A DNA stretch of 64,000 nt from Xylanimonas ulmi (GTDB lineage Bacteria > Actinomycetota > Actinomycetes > Actinomycetales > Cellulomonadaceae), in assembly GCF_004216535.1 (NCBI RefSeq), contig NZ_SGWX01000001.1, positions 1,674,001 to 1,738,000 of the forward strand. Direction: 5' to 3'. The notes beneath the pieces were generated by a model. That model was not told the DNA's origin, made no database searches, and saw nothing but the letters and a program-made list of their open reading frames with translations. This document shows positions 17,015 through 27,185 of this stretch, piece after piece. How positions within the stretch are numbered: position 1 is the stretch's first letter; the number at the start of each line of letters is the position of its first letter. Position numbers and translations under genes: made by a program.

Positions 17015-20000
17015 CCGAGGCAGGAGGGGCCGAGCAGCGCCTTGAGGTCGCCGAACAGCGCGGGCGACTTCTCGACGCGCAGGCTGTCGGCGGCCCGCAC
17101 CACTGTGCGCTTGCCGGGCTCGGCGACGGTGACGTGCACCTGAGCGGAGCCGGGGTGCGAGGCGAGCACCTCGCGCAGGCGCACCATGACGGGCTCGACG
17201 CATCGGGTGTGCGGCACCGCGACGTGCACGGGCGCGTCCGCGACCGCCGAGGTGTCGGGCAGCGCGACCTCCATGGCCTGCAGCGAGAGCTGGTCGTCGC
17301 GGCGGCGCACACGCCCGCGCACCGAGACGACCTGGTCCTCGGCGAGCGCCGTCGAGTAGGCCAGGTACGTCTCACCGAAGAACATGACCTCGACCGAGCC
17401 CTCCAGGTCCTCGACCGTGACGGCGGCCCACGGGTTGCCGTTCTTGCTCATCTTGCGCTGCAGGCTGGTGATGAGCCCCGCGATGGTGACGGTCGAGTTC
17501 TCGGGCCGTCCCTCGTCGCCCATGAGCGCGGCGATCGACGTGTCGGCGGCCCGGGTGAGCACGTGCTCCAGTCCCGACAGGGGGTGGTCGGAGACGTACA
17601 GGCCGAGCATCTCGCGCTCGAAGGCGAGCTTCTGCTTCTTGTCCCAGTCGGCCAGGTCGGGCACGTCGACCGCGAAGGTCATTCCGGCCTCGGCCTCCTC
17701 GCCGCCGAGCCCGGCGAACAGGTCGAACTGGCCCTCGGCCTCCTTGCGCTTGACCGCGATGACCGAGTCGACGGCCTGCTCGTGCACGACGAGCAGCGCG
17801 CGGCGCGAGCGCTCGAGCGAGTCGAACGCCCCCGCTTTGATGAGCGACTCGATGGTCCGCTTGTTGCACACCACGGCCGGGACCTTGTCGAGGAAGTCGG
17901 TGAACGAGGTGAAGCGCCCGTGCGTCTGGCGCGCCTCGACGATCGCGTCGACCACGTTGGCGCCGACGTTGCGCACCGCCGTCAGGCCGAAGCGGATGTC
18001 GGCGCCGACCGCCGTGAACTTGGCCGCCGAGTCGTTCACATCGGGCGGCAGCACCGTGATGCGCATGCGACGGCACTCGTTGAGGTAGAGCGCCATCTTG
18101 TCCTTGTCGTCCTTGACGGACTGCAGGAGCGCGGCCATGTACTCAGACGGGTAGTTCGCCTTGAGGTAGGCCGTCCAGTACGTCACGACGCCGTACGCGG
18201 CCGAGTGGGACTTGTTGAACGCGTAGTCGGCGAAGGGAACGAGAATGTCCCACAGCGTCTTGACCGCGTCCTTCGAGTAGCCGCGCTCCAGCATGCCGGC
18301 CTGGAAGCCGTCGAACTGCTTGTCGAGCTCGGCCTTCTTCTTCTTGCCCATGACGCGGCGCATATTGTCTGCGGCGCCGAGCGAGTATCCGGCGAGCACC
18401 TGCGCGATCGCCATGACCTGCTCCTGATAGACGATCAGGCCGTAGGTCTCCCCCAGCACCGGCTCCAGCGCCTCGGCGAGCTCGGGGTGGATCGGCTCGA
18501 TCGGCTGGCGGCCGTTCTTACGGTGCGCGTACTTGTTGTGCGAGTCCGCGCCCATGGGCCCGGGGCGGTAGAGCGCCGAGACGGCGGTGATGTCGGCGAA
18601 CACGTCGGGCTGCATCGAGCGCAGCAGCGCGCGCATACCGCTGCCATCGAGCTGGAACACGCCCAGTGTCTCGCCGCGGCCCATGAGTGAGTAGGTCGCC
18701 CGGTCGTCGAACGGGACGTCCTCCAGGACGAGGTCCTCGCCGCGGTTGGCGCGGATGTTCTCGAGCGCGTCCTCGAGCGTGTGGAGGTTGGACAGGCCGA
18801 GGAAGTCCATCTTGACCAGGCCCAGCGCCTCGGCCATGGGGTACTCGAACTGGGTGATGACCTGGCCGTCACCCTTGGGGTCCATGATCGGGACGACGTC
18901 GATGATCGGCTCGCTGGACATGATCACGCCCGCGGCGTGCACACCGGTCTGGCGGATCTGCCCCTCAAGGCCGATGGCGGTGTCGTAGATCTTGCGGACG
19001 TTCGGGTCGGAGTCGACCAGCGCCCGAAACTCCGCGGCCTCCGCGTAGCGGGCGTCCTTCTCGTCGAAGACGGCCTTGAGCTTGATCGACTTGCCCATGA
19101 CGTCGGGCGGCAGCGCCTTGGTGATCCGGTCGCCCGTCGCGAAGTCGTAGTCGAGGATGCGCGCGGCGTCCTTGATGGCGGCCTTGGCCTTGATCCGGCC
19201 GAACGTCGCGATCTGTGCGACTCGCTCGGCGCCGTACTTCTCAGTGACGTACGCGATGACCTCGCCGCGGCGGTGGTCGTCGAAGTCGATGTCGAAGTCG
19301 GGCATCGACGGGCGCTCGGGGTTGAGGAAGCGCTCGAAGAAGAGCCCGTGCTCCAGAGGGTCGAGGTCGGTGATGCGCAGCGCGTACGCGGCGATCGAGC
19401 CGGCGCCCGAGCCACGGCCCGGTCCGACGCGGATGCCGTTGTCCTTCGACCACTGGATGAAGTCGGCGACCACGAGGTAGTAGCCGCAGTAGCCCTTCTG
19501 CGCGATGACGCCGAGCTCCATCTCGACGCGGTCGCGCACGTCCTGGGTCAGCCGGTCGCCGGGGTACCGGTTCTCGATGCCGCGCCAGACCTCCTTGCGG
19601 AACCAGCTCTCCTCGGTCTCCCCCGCGGGGATGTCGGCGCGCGCCATGTAGCCGCCGGTCGACTCCACGAACTCGACGTCGCAGCGCTCGGCGACCTCCA
19701 GGGTGTTGTCGCAGGCCTCCATGAGGTCCTGCGATCCCCACAGGTCGCGCATCTCCCGGGCGGACTTGATGTAGTAGCCGCTGCCCTCGAACGCGAACCG
19801 CTTGCCACCCTGGGAGTAGGTCGGCTCCGACAGCCGGCTGCCCGAGTTGACGCACAGCAGCGCCTCCTGCGCCGAGGCGTCCTCGGGGTTGTTGTAGTGC
19901 GAGTCGTTGGTGGCCAGCGGCCGCATGCCCAGCTCGCGACCGAGCCGCAGCAGGTCGTCACGCACGCGCTTCTCGATCGCGATGCCGTGGTCCATGAGCT

Positions 20001-20580
20001 CGAGGTAGACGTTCTCGCGCCCGAAGATGTCCTGCAGCTCGCCCGCCTCGCGCACCGCCTCGTCCCACTGGCCGAGCCGCAGCCGCGTCTGGACGGCGCC
20101 GCTGGGGCAGCCGGTCGAGACGATGAGGCCCTTGGCGTAGGTCTGCAGCAGCTCCTTGTCCATGCGGGGCTTGTAGAAGTACCCCTCAAGGCTGGCGAGC
20201 GAGGACAGCCGGAACAGGTTGTGCATGCCCTCGGTGGTCTGCGACCACATCGTCAGGTGGGTGTACGCGCCGCCGCCCGAGACGTCGTCGCCGCCCTCCT
20301 CGGCCGTCTCGCCCTTGCCCCACCGCACGCGCGTGCGATCGCCGCGCGCGGTGCCGGGCGTCAGGTACGCCTCGATGCCGATGATGGGCTTGACGCCGTA
20401 TTTCTTGGCCTTCGAGTAGAAGTCGTACGCCCCGTGCAGGTTGCCGTGGTCCGTCATCGCGACGGCGGGCATCCCCTGCGCGGACACCCGCTCGAAGAGT
20501 CCGTCGAGCAGCGAAGCGCCGTCGAGCATCGAGTACTCGGTGTGGACGTGGAGGTGGACGAAGTTGTCGGACGCTGGCAC
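17011..20580 (-). CDS. dnaE: DNA polymerase III alpha subunit
   Basis: Replicative polymerase of about 1,189 aa (DnaE1 type). The PHP domain opens with FVHLHVHTEYSMLDGASLLD and MTDHGNLHGAYDFY. The C-family polymerase motifs include GRGSGAGSIAAYAL, the catalytic aspartates in PDFDIDFDDHRRGEVI, and DFLGLSNLHTLEDAL. A helix-hairpin-helix region and the OB fold (NSTVTIAGLITSLQRKMSKN) follow. The GTG at 20580 is preferred by homology to short DnaE N-termini; GTGs at 20604 (with AGGAG 5 nt upstream) and 20610 are alternatives. It lies 8-38 bp after the GNAT gene. Confidence 0.95.
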   Translation of the reverse strand: MPASDNFVHLHVHTEYSMLDGASLLDGLFERVSAQGMPAVAMTDHGNLHGAYDFYSKAKKYGVKPIIGIEAYLTPGTARGDRTRVRWGKGETAEEGGDDVSGGGAYTHLTMWSQTTEGMHNLFRLSSLASLEGYFYKPRMDKELLQTYAKGLIVSTGCPSGAVQTRLRLGQWDEAVREAGELQDIFGRENVYLELMDHGIAIEKRVRDDLLRLGRELGMRPLATNDSHYNNPEDASAQEALLCVNSGSRLSEPTYSQGGKRFAFEGSGYYIKSAREMRDLWGSQDLMEACDNTLEVAERCDVEFVESTGGYMARADIPAGETEESWFRKEVWRGIENRYPGDRLTQDVRDRVEMELGVIAQKGYCGYYLVVADFIQWSKDNGIRVGPGRGSGAGSIAAYALRITDLDPLEHGLFFERFLNPERPSMPDFDIDFDDHRRGEVIAYVTEKYGAERVAQIATFGRIKAKAAIKDAARILDYDFATGDRITKALPPDVMGKSIKLKAVFDEKDARYAEAAEFRALVDSDPNVRKIYDTAIGLEGQIRQTGVHAAGVIMSSEPIIDVVPIMDPKGDGQVITQFEYPMAEALGLVKMDFLGLSNLHTLEDALENIRANRGEDLVLEDVPFDDRATYSLMGRGETLGVFQLDGSGMRALLRSMQPDVFADITAVSALYRPGPMGADSHNKYAHRKNGRQPIEPIHPELAEALEPVLGETYGLIVYQEQVMAIAQVLAGYSLGAADNMRRVMGKKKKAELDKQFDGFQAGMLERGYSKDAVKTLWDILVPFADYAFNKSHSAAYGVVTYWTAYLKANYPSEYMAALLQSVKDDKDKMALYLNECRRMRITVLPPDVNDSAAKFTAVGADIRFGLTAVRNVGANVVDAIVEARQTHGRFTSFTDFLDKVPAVVCNKRTIESLIKAGAFDSLERSRRALLVVHEQAVDSVIAVKRKEAEGQFDLFAGLGGEEAEAGMTFAVDVPDLADWDKKQKLAFEREMLGLYVSDHPLSGLEHVLTRAADTSIAALMGDEGRPENSTVTIAGLITSLQRKMSKNGNPWAAVTVEDLEGSVEVMFFGETYLAYSTALAEDQVVSVRGRVRRRDDQLSLQAMEVALPDTSAVADAPVHVAVPHTRCVEPVMVRLREVLASHPGSAQVHVTVAEPGKRTVVRAADSLRVEKSPALFGDLKALLGPSCLG

Positions 20581-20618
20581 CGTCCGAGTCTCCCACGCCC
20601 CCACCCACACTCCTGGCG

Positions 20619-21095
20619 TCAGGCCCTCGCGATCACCTTCGACGCGTCCCGATGGTCGATGCCGGCGTCGAGGTAGACCTCACCCGTGACGGTGTAGCCC
20701 AGCCGCTCGTAGAAGCCGATGGCCTGGACCTGCGCGCTGAGCAGCACGGTGACCGCGCCGTCCGCGCCCGCGTGCTCGGCGAGCGCGATGCGTTCGAGCG
20801 CGCCCATGAGCGCGGAGCCGACGCCTGCGCCCCGCGCCGCGGCCGCCACGGCGACGCGCCCGATGTGCGCCTGGCCCGGGCGCTCGACGTCGGTGAGCAG
20901 CCGCGCGGTCCCGATCGCGGCCCCGCCGCGCGCGGGACGCGCGAGCACATGCGTCGTCGTGGGCGCATGGTCGGCCTCGTCGAGCTCAAGCTCGGGCGGC
21001 ACGCGCTGCTCGCCGACGAAGACCTCGACGCGCACCGCGAACGCCTCGTCGAGCTGCGCGGGCGTGCGCACCCGCTCGACGACGACGTCAGCCAC
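20619..21095 (-). CDS. GNAT-family N-acetyltransferase
   Basis: A protein of 158 aa with the GNAT fold: [20 protein letters not shown], then the acetyl-CoA loop [20 protein letters not shown] and [20 protein letters not shown]. This matches the ElaA/YjdJ-type group of GNAT proteins. Substrate unknown. The GTG start lies inside the end of the pseudouridine synthase gene (overlap of 8 bp). Confidence 0.88.
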   Translation of the reverse strand: MADVVVERVRTPAQLDEAFAVRVEVFVGEQRVPPELELDEADHAPTTTHVLARPARGGAAIGTARLLTDVERPGQAHIGRVAVAAAARGAGVGSALMGALERIALAEHAGADGAVTVLLSAQVQAIGFYERLGYTVTGEVYLDAGIDHRDASKVIARA

Positions 21096-22020
21096 CGTAG
21101 GCGCCCCGGACCGTCGCGAGGGCGTGCTCCAGGTCGTCGGGGTAGGAGGAGGTCACCTCGACCCAGGCGCCGGTCAGCGGGTGCTCGAACCCCAGGCGGA
21201 CGGCGTGCAGCCACTGGCGCGTCAGTCCCACGCTGGAGGCCAGCACGGGGTCGGCGCCGTAGGTCAGGTCGCCCACCAGCGGGTGGCGCACCGCCGAGAA
21301 GTGCACGCGGATCTGGTGCGTGCGCCCCGTCTCCAGGTGCACCTCGACCAGCGAGGCGGCGGGCAGCATCTCCAGCACCTCGTAGTGGGTCACCGACGGC
21401 TTGCCGTCGGCGACGACGGCGAACCGCCAGTCGTTGCTCGGGTGCCGGCCGATGGGCGCGTCGATCGTGCCGACCGTCGGCTCGGGGTGCCCCTGGGCGA
21501 GCGCGTGGTAGACCTTCTCGACCGTCCGCTCTTTGAAGGCGCGCTTGAGCGCGGTGTAGGCGGCCTCGCTCTTGGCCACGACCATGAGCCCCGAGGTGCC
21601 GACGTCGAGCCGGTGCACGATGCCCTGCCGCTCGGCGGAGCCCGACGTCGAGACGCGGTATCCCGCGGCGGCCAGCGCGCCGACCACGGTCGGCCCGGTC
21701 CATCCCGGCGACGGGTGTGCCGCGACGCCGACGGGCTTGTCGACCACGACGACGTCGTCGTCCTCGTAGGCGACGCCCATGCCGGGAACCGGCTCCGGGG
21801 CGGCCTCGGGCGCCGCCGCGGGGTCGGGGACGTCGACCTCAAGCCACCCGCCCGCGGGCAGCCGGTCGGACTTGCCGACGGGGCGACCGTCGAGCCGCAC
21901 CGCGCCCGCGGCCGCGAGCTCGGCCGCCTGGGTGCGTGAGAAGCCGAGCATGCGCGCGAGCGCCGCGTCGACGCGCTCGCCCGCGAGCCCGTCCGGGACC
22001 GGGAGGGTCCGCGAGGCCAT
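21088..22020 (-). CDS. RluA/RluD-family pseudouridine synthase
   Basis: A protein of 310 aa that isomerises uridine in rRNA or tRNA. An S4 domain is at residues 13-60 ([20 protein letters not shown]). The catalytic domain has [15 protein letters not shown] and [18 protein letters not shown] with the nucleophile Asp139, then [20 protein letters not shown]. Placement directly after lspA is conserved in many bacteria (RluD-like genes), so 23S rRNA is the likely target. ATG start, 1 bp overlap with the lspA stop. Confidence 0.93.
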   Translation of the reverse strand: MASRTLPVPDGLAGERVDAALARMLGFSRTQAAELAAAGAVRLDGRPVGKSDRLPAGGWLEVDVPDPAAAPEAAPEPVPGMGVAYEDDDVVVVDKPVGVAAHPSPGWTGPTVVGALAAAGYRVSTSGSAERQGIVHRLDVGTSGLMVVAKSEAAYTALKRAFKERTVEKVYHALAQGHPEPTVGTIDAPIGRHPSNDWRFAVVADGKPSVTHYEVLEMLPAASLVEVHLETGRTHQIRVHFSAVRHPLVGDLTYGADPVLASSVGLTRQWLHAVRLGFEHPLTGAWVEVTSSYPDDLEHALATVRGAYGG

Positions 22021-22625
22021 CAGGCCTCGCGCTCCGCCTCAGGACGCTGACCGTCGTCGGGCGCCGTCACGGGGGCGTCGGCGTGACGGCCCTCGCGGCG
22101 TCCGTCGAGCCCGATCCCCAGCAGCGAGAGCAGCGCGAGCAGCACCGCCGCCACCACGATCGCGATGTCGGCGACGTTGCCCGTGAACCAGTTCGCGTAG
22201 CCGATGAAGTCGACGACGTGGCCCTGCGCGAACCCGGGCTCGCGGAAGAGCCGGTCGGCGAGGTTGCCGACCGCGCCGCCCAGCAGCAGCCCGAGGGTCA
22301 CCGCCCAGGCGCGCGAGCGGATCCGTCGGATCACACGCACGATCACGGCCACGACGGCGACGACCACGATGGTCAGCACCCAGGTGTAGCCGGACCCCTT
22401 GCCGAACGCGGCGCCCGGGTTGAACACCAGCCGGAACGTGAGCAGATCGCCGATCACCTGACGTTGCGGCGCGCCGAGCTCCAGCTCGGTCAGCGCCCAC
22501 CACTTGGTGAGCTGGTCGACGGCGAGCACCGCCGCCGCGAGCGCGAAGGTGGCGGCCACCAGGCGGCGCGACGACGTCGGCGCAGGTTCAGGGACGACGG
22601 GCGAGGCGTCGGGTTCGGTAGACAT
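22020..22625 (-). CDS. lspA: Lipoprotein signal peptidase (signal peptidase II)
   Basis: An integral membrane aspartic protease of 201 aa that cleaves lipoprotein signal peptides, such as those of the protease and Rieske protein in this window. Four membrane helices are visible. The two catalytic aspartates lie in [12 protein letters not shown] and [12 protein letters not shown]. The N-terminal 25 residues are polar and cytosolic. An in-frame TTG 9 bp upstream exists, but ATG 22625 is preferred. Confidence 0.96.
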   Translation of the reverse strand: MSTEPDASPVVPEPAPTSSRRLVAATFALAAAVLAVDQLTKWWALTELELGAPQRQVIGDLLTFRLVFNPGAAFGKGSGYTWVLTIVVVAVVAVIVRVIRRIRSRAWAVTLGLLLGGAVGNLADRLFREPGFAQGHVVDFIGYANWFTGNVADIAIVVAAVLLALLSLLGIGLDGRREGRHADAPVTAPDDGQRPEAEREA

Positions 22626-22666
22626 CTCGCGCAAGTGTAGGGCGCGTGGGTGGGGCCGCAGGCCCG

Positions 22667-23140
22667 TCAGCGCCTCTCCTCGCGCGCCTTGGCCTCCACC
22701 GAGAGCGTCGCACGCGGGAAGGCCTGCAGGCGGGCCTTGCCGATCGGCAGGCCGGTGACCTCGCAGGTGCCGTAGGCGCCGGTCTTGATGCGCTCGATCG
22801 CACGCTTGGTCTGGGCGAGCAGGTCGCGCATGTTGTTCACCAGCGTGAGCTCCTGCTCACGCTCCAGTGCGCTCGACCCGTAGTCCGCCTGGTCGTCGCC
22901 GGCGCCGTCGCCGGAGTTGCGCAACAGGTCGCTCAGGTCGCGGTCAGCCGCGGCGAGCTCGGCCTCAAGCCGCTCGCGGTCGGCCAGTAGTCCGGCGGCC
23001 AGCTCGTGGATCTCGGCGAGCGTCCACGGCTCCTCGCCCTCGCGCACCGGAAAGGACGTCACGTCCCGAGCGAGGTCGGGAAACGTCTGGTCGATGATGT
23101 GTGCCACCGTTGGCTCGGCTGCGGGAGTTGCCTTGCTCAT
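22667..23140 (-). CDS. TraR/DksA-like protein without zinc-finger cysteines
   Basis: A protein of 157 aa. A long helical hairpin (about residues 35-115, rich in Leu, Glu and Arg) is followed by a DksA-type C-terminus: IERIKTGAYGTCEVTGLPIG and KARLQAFPRATLSVEAKARE. In DksA this region has four cysteines. Here only one (YGTCEVT) is left; Thr, Ser and Ala take the other positions, so zinc binding is unlikely. It may still act in the RNA polymerase secondary channel, as DksA does, but this is an inference. ATG 23140 is preceded by AGGGGATG and is preferred over an upstream in-frame start. Confidence 0.88.
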   Translation of the reverse strand: MSKATPAAEPTVAHIIDQTFPDLARDVTSFPVREGEEPWTLAEIHELAAGLLADRERLEAELAAADRDLSDLLRNSGDGAGDDQADYGSSALEREQELTLVNNMRDLLAQTKRAIERIKTGAYGTCEVTGLPIGKARLQAFPRATLSVEAKAREERR

Positions 23141-23182
23141 CGCATCCCCTTTGGTCGAAGTCACCGCAGCGTAGAGGCGCGA

Positions 23183-23236
23183 ACCGGCCCGCACAACCTA
23201 CGCCACGCCGAACGGGGCGAGGATGTGCGGGCCGGT
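23183..23236. terminator. 13-bp inverted repeat downstream of divIVA
   Basis: ACCGGCCCGCACA (23183-23195) and TGTGCGGGCCGGT (23224-23236) form a perfect 13-bp stem with a 28-nt loop. It begins 29 bp after the divIVA stop and probably ends that transcript before the DksA-like gene. There is no U-run, as is usual in this lineage. Confidence 0.6.
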
Positions 23237-23264
23237 CGAGACCAGGACGTTGGGGCGCCCGAGC

Positions 23265-23873
23265 TCAGAGCTGCGGGGTGGAGCCCTGGTTGCTGCGGGC
23301 CGGCAGAGCCGAGCCGCGGGCGTCGAGCTCGCCCAGGAGGTTCTGCAGGAAGCTCTTCAGGCGCGTGCGGTAGTCGCGCTCGAACAGGCGCAGCTCGTCG
23401 ATCTTGCGCTCCAGGAGCGAGCGCTCCTGCTCCAGCTGGGAGAGCGTGCGGTGGCTGGTCTCCTCGGCCTCGCGCACGATGCGTGAGCCCTCCGACTTGG
23501 CCTCGGCGATCAGGCGGTCGCCCTCCTCCTGGCCCGAGCGCACGTAGTCGTCGTGCAGCTTCTGGGCGAGCTGGAGCATGCCGGTCGCGGACTCGGGCTC
23601 GGCGGCCTTGGGCGCCTGGGCTGGGGCGGGAGCGGGTGCGGCGACGGGGGCCGCGACCGCGGCGGCCGCCGCGTCGGAGCGTGAGAGCTCGGCGACACGT
23701 CGCTCCGCGGCGGTGAGCTTGGACCGCAGCTCCTCGTTCTCCTCCTGCACCGCGGAGAGGGTCCGCACCACCTCGTCGAGGAAGTCGTCGACTTCCTCCA
23801 CGTCGTAGCCCTCGCGGAACTTCGTCGCAGCGAACTTCTTGTTGAGGATGTCTTCTGCGGTCAGCAGCGCCAT
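23265..23873 (-). CDS. divIVA: DivIVA/Wag31 polar growth protein
   Basis: A coiled-coil protein of 202 aa that marks cell poles and septa and directs peptidoglycan synthesis. The N-terminal membrane-binding domain is typical: LTAEDILNKKFAATKFREGY and DVEEVDDFLDEVVRTL. A first coiled coil, an Ala/Pro linker (about residues 68-95) and a second coiled coil (ETSHRTLSQLEQERSLLERK) follow. ATG start. It is the last gene of the division cluster, 139 bp after yggT; the gap 23874-24012 probably holds its own promoter. Confidence 0.96.
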   Translation of the reverse strand: MALLTAEDILNKKFAATKFREGYDVEEVDDFLDEVVRTLSAVQEENEELRSKLTAAERRVAELSRSDAAAAAVAAPVAAPAPAPAQAPKAAEPESATGMLQLAQKLHDDYVRSGQEEGDRLIAEAKSEGSRIVREAEETSHRTLSQLEQERSLLERKIDELRLFERDYRTRLKSFLQNLLGELDARGSALPARSNQGSTPQL

Positions 23874-24012
23874 CGTTTCACCTCACGCTTCGGTTTCGTC
23901 CGGTCGAACGACCACGGTAGCCGACGTGCCCAGCGCCAGCATCGCGACGTCGCCGCCCGCACACGGATCCTGCACGGATTCCCTCTTCATTCGCCCGACT
24001 TGCTCCGCGGTG

Positions 24013-24297
24013 TCATGCGTTCGTCAGGATCTGCGAGGCGATGAGCACCACGAAGAAGACCAGCATGAACCCGATGTCGAGCCCGACGTTGCCGATCCGC
24101 AGGGGCGGGATCAGCCTGCGGACCGCGCGCAGCGGCGGGTCCGTGACGGTGTACACGACCTCGGCCAGCACCAGGACGACGCCGGTCGGCCGCCAGTCGC
24201 GCGCGAAGAACTGCACCCAGTCGAGCACCATGCGCACGACGAGGCACAGCAGATACAGCCACAGGACCAGGCCGAGGACGTGCAGCACGGTGGTCAT
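24013..24297 (-). CDS. YggT-family membrane protein
   Basis: A protein of 94 aa with two membrane segments: VLHVLGLVLWLYLLCLVVRM and IGFMLVFFVVLIASQIL. Between them lie the family motifs VYTVTDPPLRAVRRLIPPLR. Role not firmly known; it is found next to sepF and divIVA throughout actinobacteria and is thought to belong to the division machinery. ATG start. Confidence 0.92.
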   Translation of the reverse strand: MTTVLHVLGLVLWLYLLCLVVRMVLDWVQFFARDWRPTGVVLVLAEVVYTVTDPPLRAVRRLIPPLRIGNVGLDIGFMLVFFVVLIASQILTNA

Positions 24298-24390
24298 CGC
24301 GGTCCTCTCCCGGGTCCGTCGAAGCGGCGCGTGTGGGTATGAGACGAGTTCACGCGGCCACCCTAAGGTCTGCGGCGAGGATGACGACGG

Positions 24391-24418
24391 GTCCGCCAGG
24401 CCGGGTCACCTGGCGGAC
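24391..24418. terminator. 10-bp hairpin between sepF and yggT
   Basis: GTCCGCCAGG and CCTGGCGGAC form a perfect stem with an 8-nt loop, starting 16 bp after the sepF stop. It could end or reduce transcription before yggT. Confidence 0.6.
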
Positions 24419-24433
24419 GCCTGATGGCCGGCG

Positions 24434-24922
24434 TCAGCTCTGGTTGTAGAAGTGGCCCGGACCCTTGGCGGGCGGCGGCTCGACCTCGTCCTCGCCCATG
24501 ATCTCGACGTGCTCGGGCGAGAGCAGGAACACCTTGTTGGTCACACGCTCGATCGCGCCGTGCAGGCCGAAGATCAGACCGGCCGAGAAGTCGACCAGAC
24601 GCTTGGCGTCGGCGTCGTCCATGTCGGACAGGTTCATGATCACGGGCGTGCCGCCGCGGAACGCCTCGCCGATGAGGCGGGCGTCGTTGTACGAGCGCGG
24701 GTGGATGGTGGTGATCCGCCGCAGGTCCGACGACGGCGCGACCTCCTTGAGGGCGGGCCGACGCAACGGCGTCACCTCGGCGGGATAGTCGTCGCGCTCA
24801 CGCACGGGTGCCTCCAACTCTTCCCCGAAGTCGTCGCCGTACTCGTCGGCGTAGTTCTCGCCCTGCCCCTGGTCGTCTGCAAGACCCAGGTACAGCATCG
24901 TCTTGCGAAGCGCTCCGGCCAT
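24434..24922 (-). CDS. sepF: Cell division protein SepF
   Basis: A protein of 162 aa that anchors FtsZ to the membrane in bacteria without FtsA. The N-terminal amphipathic helix ([17 protein letters not shown]) should bind the membrane. An acidic linker follows. The SepF domain covers about residues 75-150: [40 protein letters not shown] and [16 protein letters not shown] 24922 is chosen because it starts the amphipathic helix and follows GGGAGCG. Confidence 0.96.
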   Translation of the reverse strand: MAGALRKTMLYLGLADDQGQGENYADEYGDDFGEELEAPVRERDDYPAEVTPLRRPALKEVAPSSDLRRITTIHPRSYNDARLIGEAFRGGTPVIMNLSDMDDADAKRLVDFSAGLIFGLHGAIERVTNKVFLLSPEHVEIMGEDEVEPPPAKGPGHFYNQS

Positions 24923-25024
24923 CGCTCCCACTCCGTTTCGTCGCCCCTGCGGTCGGTGCCTTGACGTTAACCACGCGGGCACGCTAGAGAGCCCGCGACA
25001 CGCCGGTGTGTCGGCGCGCCTGCG

Positions 25025-25855
25025 TCACGTCAGCACGACGAGGCCGGCCTGCCGTCCCGTGGTGGTCCCGGCCGCCGTCGCGCGCCGGTGCGAGAACAGC
25101 TCAGGGTCCTCCAGCGTGCAGCGGTCGACGTGGACGCACGAGCGCACGCCGCTGGCCGCGAGCTGCGCCCGCACGGCCGCGGGCAGGTCGAGCGCGGGGG
25201 TTCCCTCGCGTGTCGTCGCGTGCGCCTGCGGCACGATCGCGGCGACCTCGTCGCGCATCTCGGCGGGCACCTCGTAGCACCGACCGCACACCGCGGGTCC
25301 GACGGCGGCCCGCAGTCCCGCCGTCGTCGCCCCGGCCGCGAGCATGGCGTCGACGGCGCGGTGCACGACGCCGAGCCGCACGCCCGCGCGCCCGGCGTGC
25401 ACGACGCCGACGACGCGGGCGACGGGGTCGGCCAGCAGCACGGGCACGCAGTCGGCCACGAGCACACCCAAGCCCAGACCGCTGGCGGCGGTCACCACGG
25501 CGTCCGCCTGACCGGCGGCCAGCGGTGGCGCCGACGACGCCCACTCCGCACGCTCGGCCGCGTCGAGCACCAACACCCGGTCGCCGTGGACCTGGGCCAC
25601 GAATGCGACGGGCGCGCCGAGCCAGGCGCCCACGCGGGCGCGGTTCTCACGCACGCGCAGCGCGTCGTCGCCGGTGTTGGCGCCCAGGTCGAGCGACGCC
25701 CACGGCGCCGGCGAGACGCCGCCGCGCCGCGTCGTGAAGCCCGCGACGACGCCCTCGCCGAGGTCGACGCGCAGCAGGCCGGCGCCGACGTCGTCGGGCA
25801 GCAGCGCGTCCTGTGACCAGGCCGGCGGCATGTCGCGCAGACAGGGCGCGGTCAC
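25025..25855 (-). CDS. pgeF: Purine nucleoside phosphorylase/YfiH-type (laccase-fold) protein
   Basis: A protein of 276 aa of the DUF152/YfiH family. Metal ligands match: His in VAQVHGDRV, Cys in LVADCVPVLLADP and His in GVVHAGRAGVRLGV. Family members were called multicopper polyphenol oxidases, but purine nucleoside phosphorylase/deaminase activity and peptidoglycan editing have been reported. Here it lies between ftsZ and sepF, its usual place. GTG start. Confidence 0.9.
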   Translation of the reverse strand: MTAPCLRDMPPAWSQDALLPDDVGAGLLRVDLGEGVVAGFTTRRGGVSPAPWASLDLGANTGDDALRVRENRARVGAWLGAPVAFVAQVHGDRVLVLDAAERAEWASSAPPLAAGQADAVVTAASGLGLGVLVADCVPVLLADPVARVVGVVHAGRAGVRLGVVHRAVDAMLAAGATTAGLRAAVGPAVCGRCYEVPAEMRDEVAAIVPQAHATTREGTPALDLPAAVRAQLAASGVRSCVHVDRCTLEDPELFSHRRATAAGTTTGRQAGLVVLT

Positions 25856-25886
25856 AGTCCGCCCACCGGGGCGGGCGCCGTGGCGC

Positions 25887-27185
25887 TCACTTGAGGAAGT
25901 CGGGAACGTCGAGCTCCTCCTTGGGAGGAGCGGCGTCCCAGATGCGCGGCACCTCGACCGGGCGCTCGACCGTCACTCCCTCGACCTCCTCGACGACCGC
26001 GACGCTCGGGCGCGCGGCCTGTGCGACAGGCTGCAGGCTCGTCGGCACGTCGTCGGGGTCCGCCGGGATCGGACGGGGCAGCGTGTGCGCGCCGTTGACG
26101 GGGGGCTGGGGCACCGGCACGGTCGCCGGGCCCGCCGTGGAGACCGCGGACTGGCCACCTGTCGCCGTGGCCGCCACGGGACGGGCCGTCTGGCCGGCGA
26201 TCTGCCCCAGGCCGCGGCCGTCCTTGCGCGCCTGCGGCACGCCGCCGTCGAACCCGGCCGCGATCACGGTGACGCGCACCTCGTCACCGAGGGCGTCGTC
26301 GATGACGGTGCCGAAGATGATGTTGGCCTCGGGGTGGGCGGCCTCCTGCACCAGGCGGGCGGCCTCGTGGACCTCGAGCAGGCCGAGGTCGCTGCCGCCC
26401 TGGATCGACAGCAGCACGCCGTGCGCGCCGTCGATGCTCGCCTCAAGCAGCGGCGAGGAGATCGCCAGCTCGGCGGCCTGGACGGCGCGGTCCTCGCCGC
26501 GCGCCGAGCCGATGCCCATGAGCGCCGAGCCGGCGCCCTGCATGACGGACTTGACGTCGGCGAAGTCGAGGTTGATGAGGCCCGGGGTGGTGATGAGGTC
26601 GGTGATGCCCTGGACACCCGAGTGCAGCACCTGGTCGGCCGAGTGGAACGCCGCGATCGCCGAGACGTTGCGGTCCGACATCTGCAGCAGGCGGTCGTTG
26701 GGGATGACGATGAGGGTGTCGACCTCCTCGCGGAGCGTCTCGATCCCCTGCTCGGCCTGGACCGAGCGACGACGTCCCTCGAACGTGAACGGACGGGTCA
26801 CGACCCCGACCGTGAGCGCGCCGAGCGAGCGCGCGATGCGCGCGACCACGGGGGCGCCGCCTGTGCCGGTGCCACCGCCCTCGCCCGCGGTCACGAAGAC
26901 CATGTCGGCCCCGCGCAGGACCTCCTCGATCTCCTCCTCGTGGTCCTCGGCGGCCTTGCGGCCGACCTCGGGGTCGGCGCCGGCGCCCAGGCCGCGCGTG
27001 AGGTCGCGTCCGACGTCGAGCTTGACGTCAGCGTCCGACATCAGCAGTGCCTGGGCGTCGGTGTTGACGGCGATGAACTCGACGCCCTTGAGCCCGACCT
27101 CGATCATGCGGTTGACAGCGTTCACGCCACCACCGCCGACGCCCACCACCTTGATGACTGCCAGGTAGTTCTGCGGAGTTGCCAC
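25887..27185 (-). CDS. ftsZ: Cell division protein FtsZ
   Basis: Tubulin-like GTPase of 432 aa that forms the Z ring. The N-terminus is [16 protein letters not shown], the tubulin signature is [15 protein letters not shown] near residue 105, and the T7 loop is [12 protein letters not shown] variable Pro/Ala/Val linker leads to the conserved tail DVPDFLK, which binds SepF and FtsW. GTG 27185 with GAGAGG upstream is chosen because homologs start at this point. The 162 bp between ftsQ and ftsZ probably contain a promoter for ftsZ. Confidence 0.98.
   Translation of the reverse strand: MATPQNYLAVIKVVGVGGGGVNAVNRMIEVGLKGVEFIAVNTDAQALLMSDADVKLDVGRDLTRGLGAGADPEVGRKAAEDHEEEIEEVLRGADMVFVTAGEGGGTGTGGAPVVARIARSLGALTVGVVTRPFTFEGRRRSVQAEQGIETLREEVDTLIVIPNDRLLQMSDRNVSAIAAFHSADQVLHSGVQGITDLITTPGLINLDFADVKSVMQGAGSALMGIGSARGEDRAVQAAELAISSPLLEASIDGAHGVLLSIQGGSDLGLLEVHEAARLVQEAAHPEANIIFGTVIDDALGDEVRVTVIAAGFDGGVPQARKDGRGLGQIAGQTARPVAATATGGQSAVSTAGPATVPVPQPPVNGAHTLPRPIPADPDDVPTSLQPVAQAARPSVAVVEEVEGVTVERPVEVPRIWDAAPPKEELDVPDFLK

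Noticed and set aside
18781-20676. Plus-strand frame of 631 aa opposite dnaE
   Set aside because: Shadow of dnaE on the other strand; no recognisable domain.
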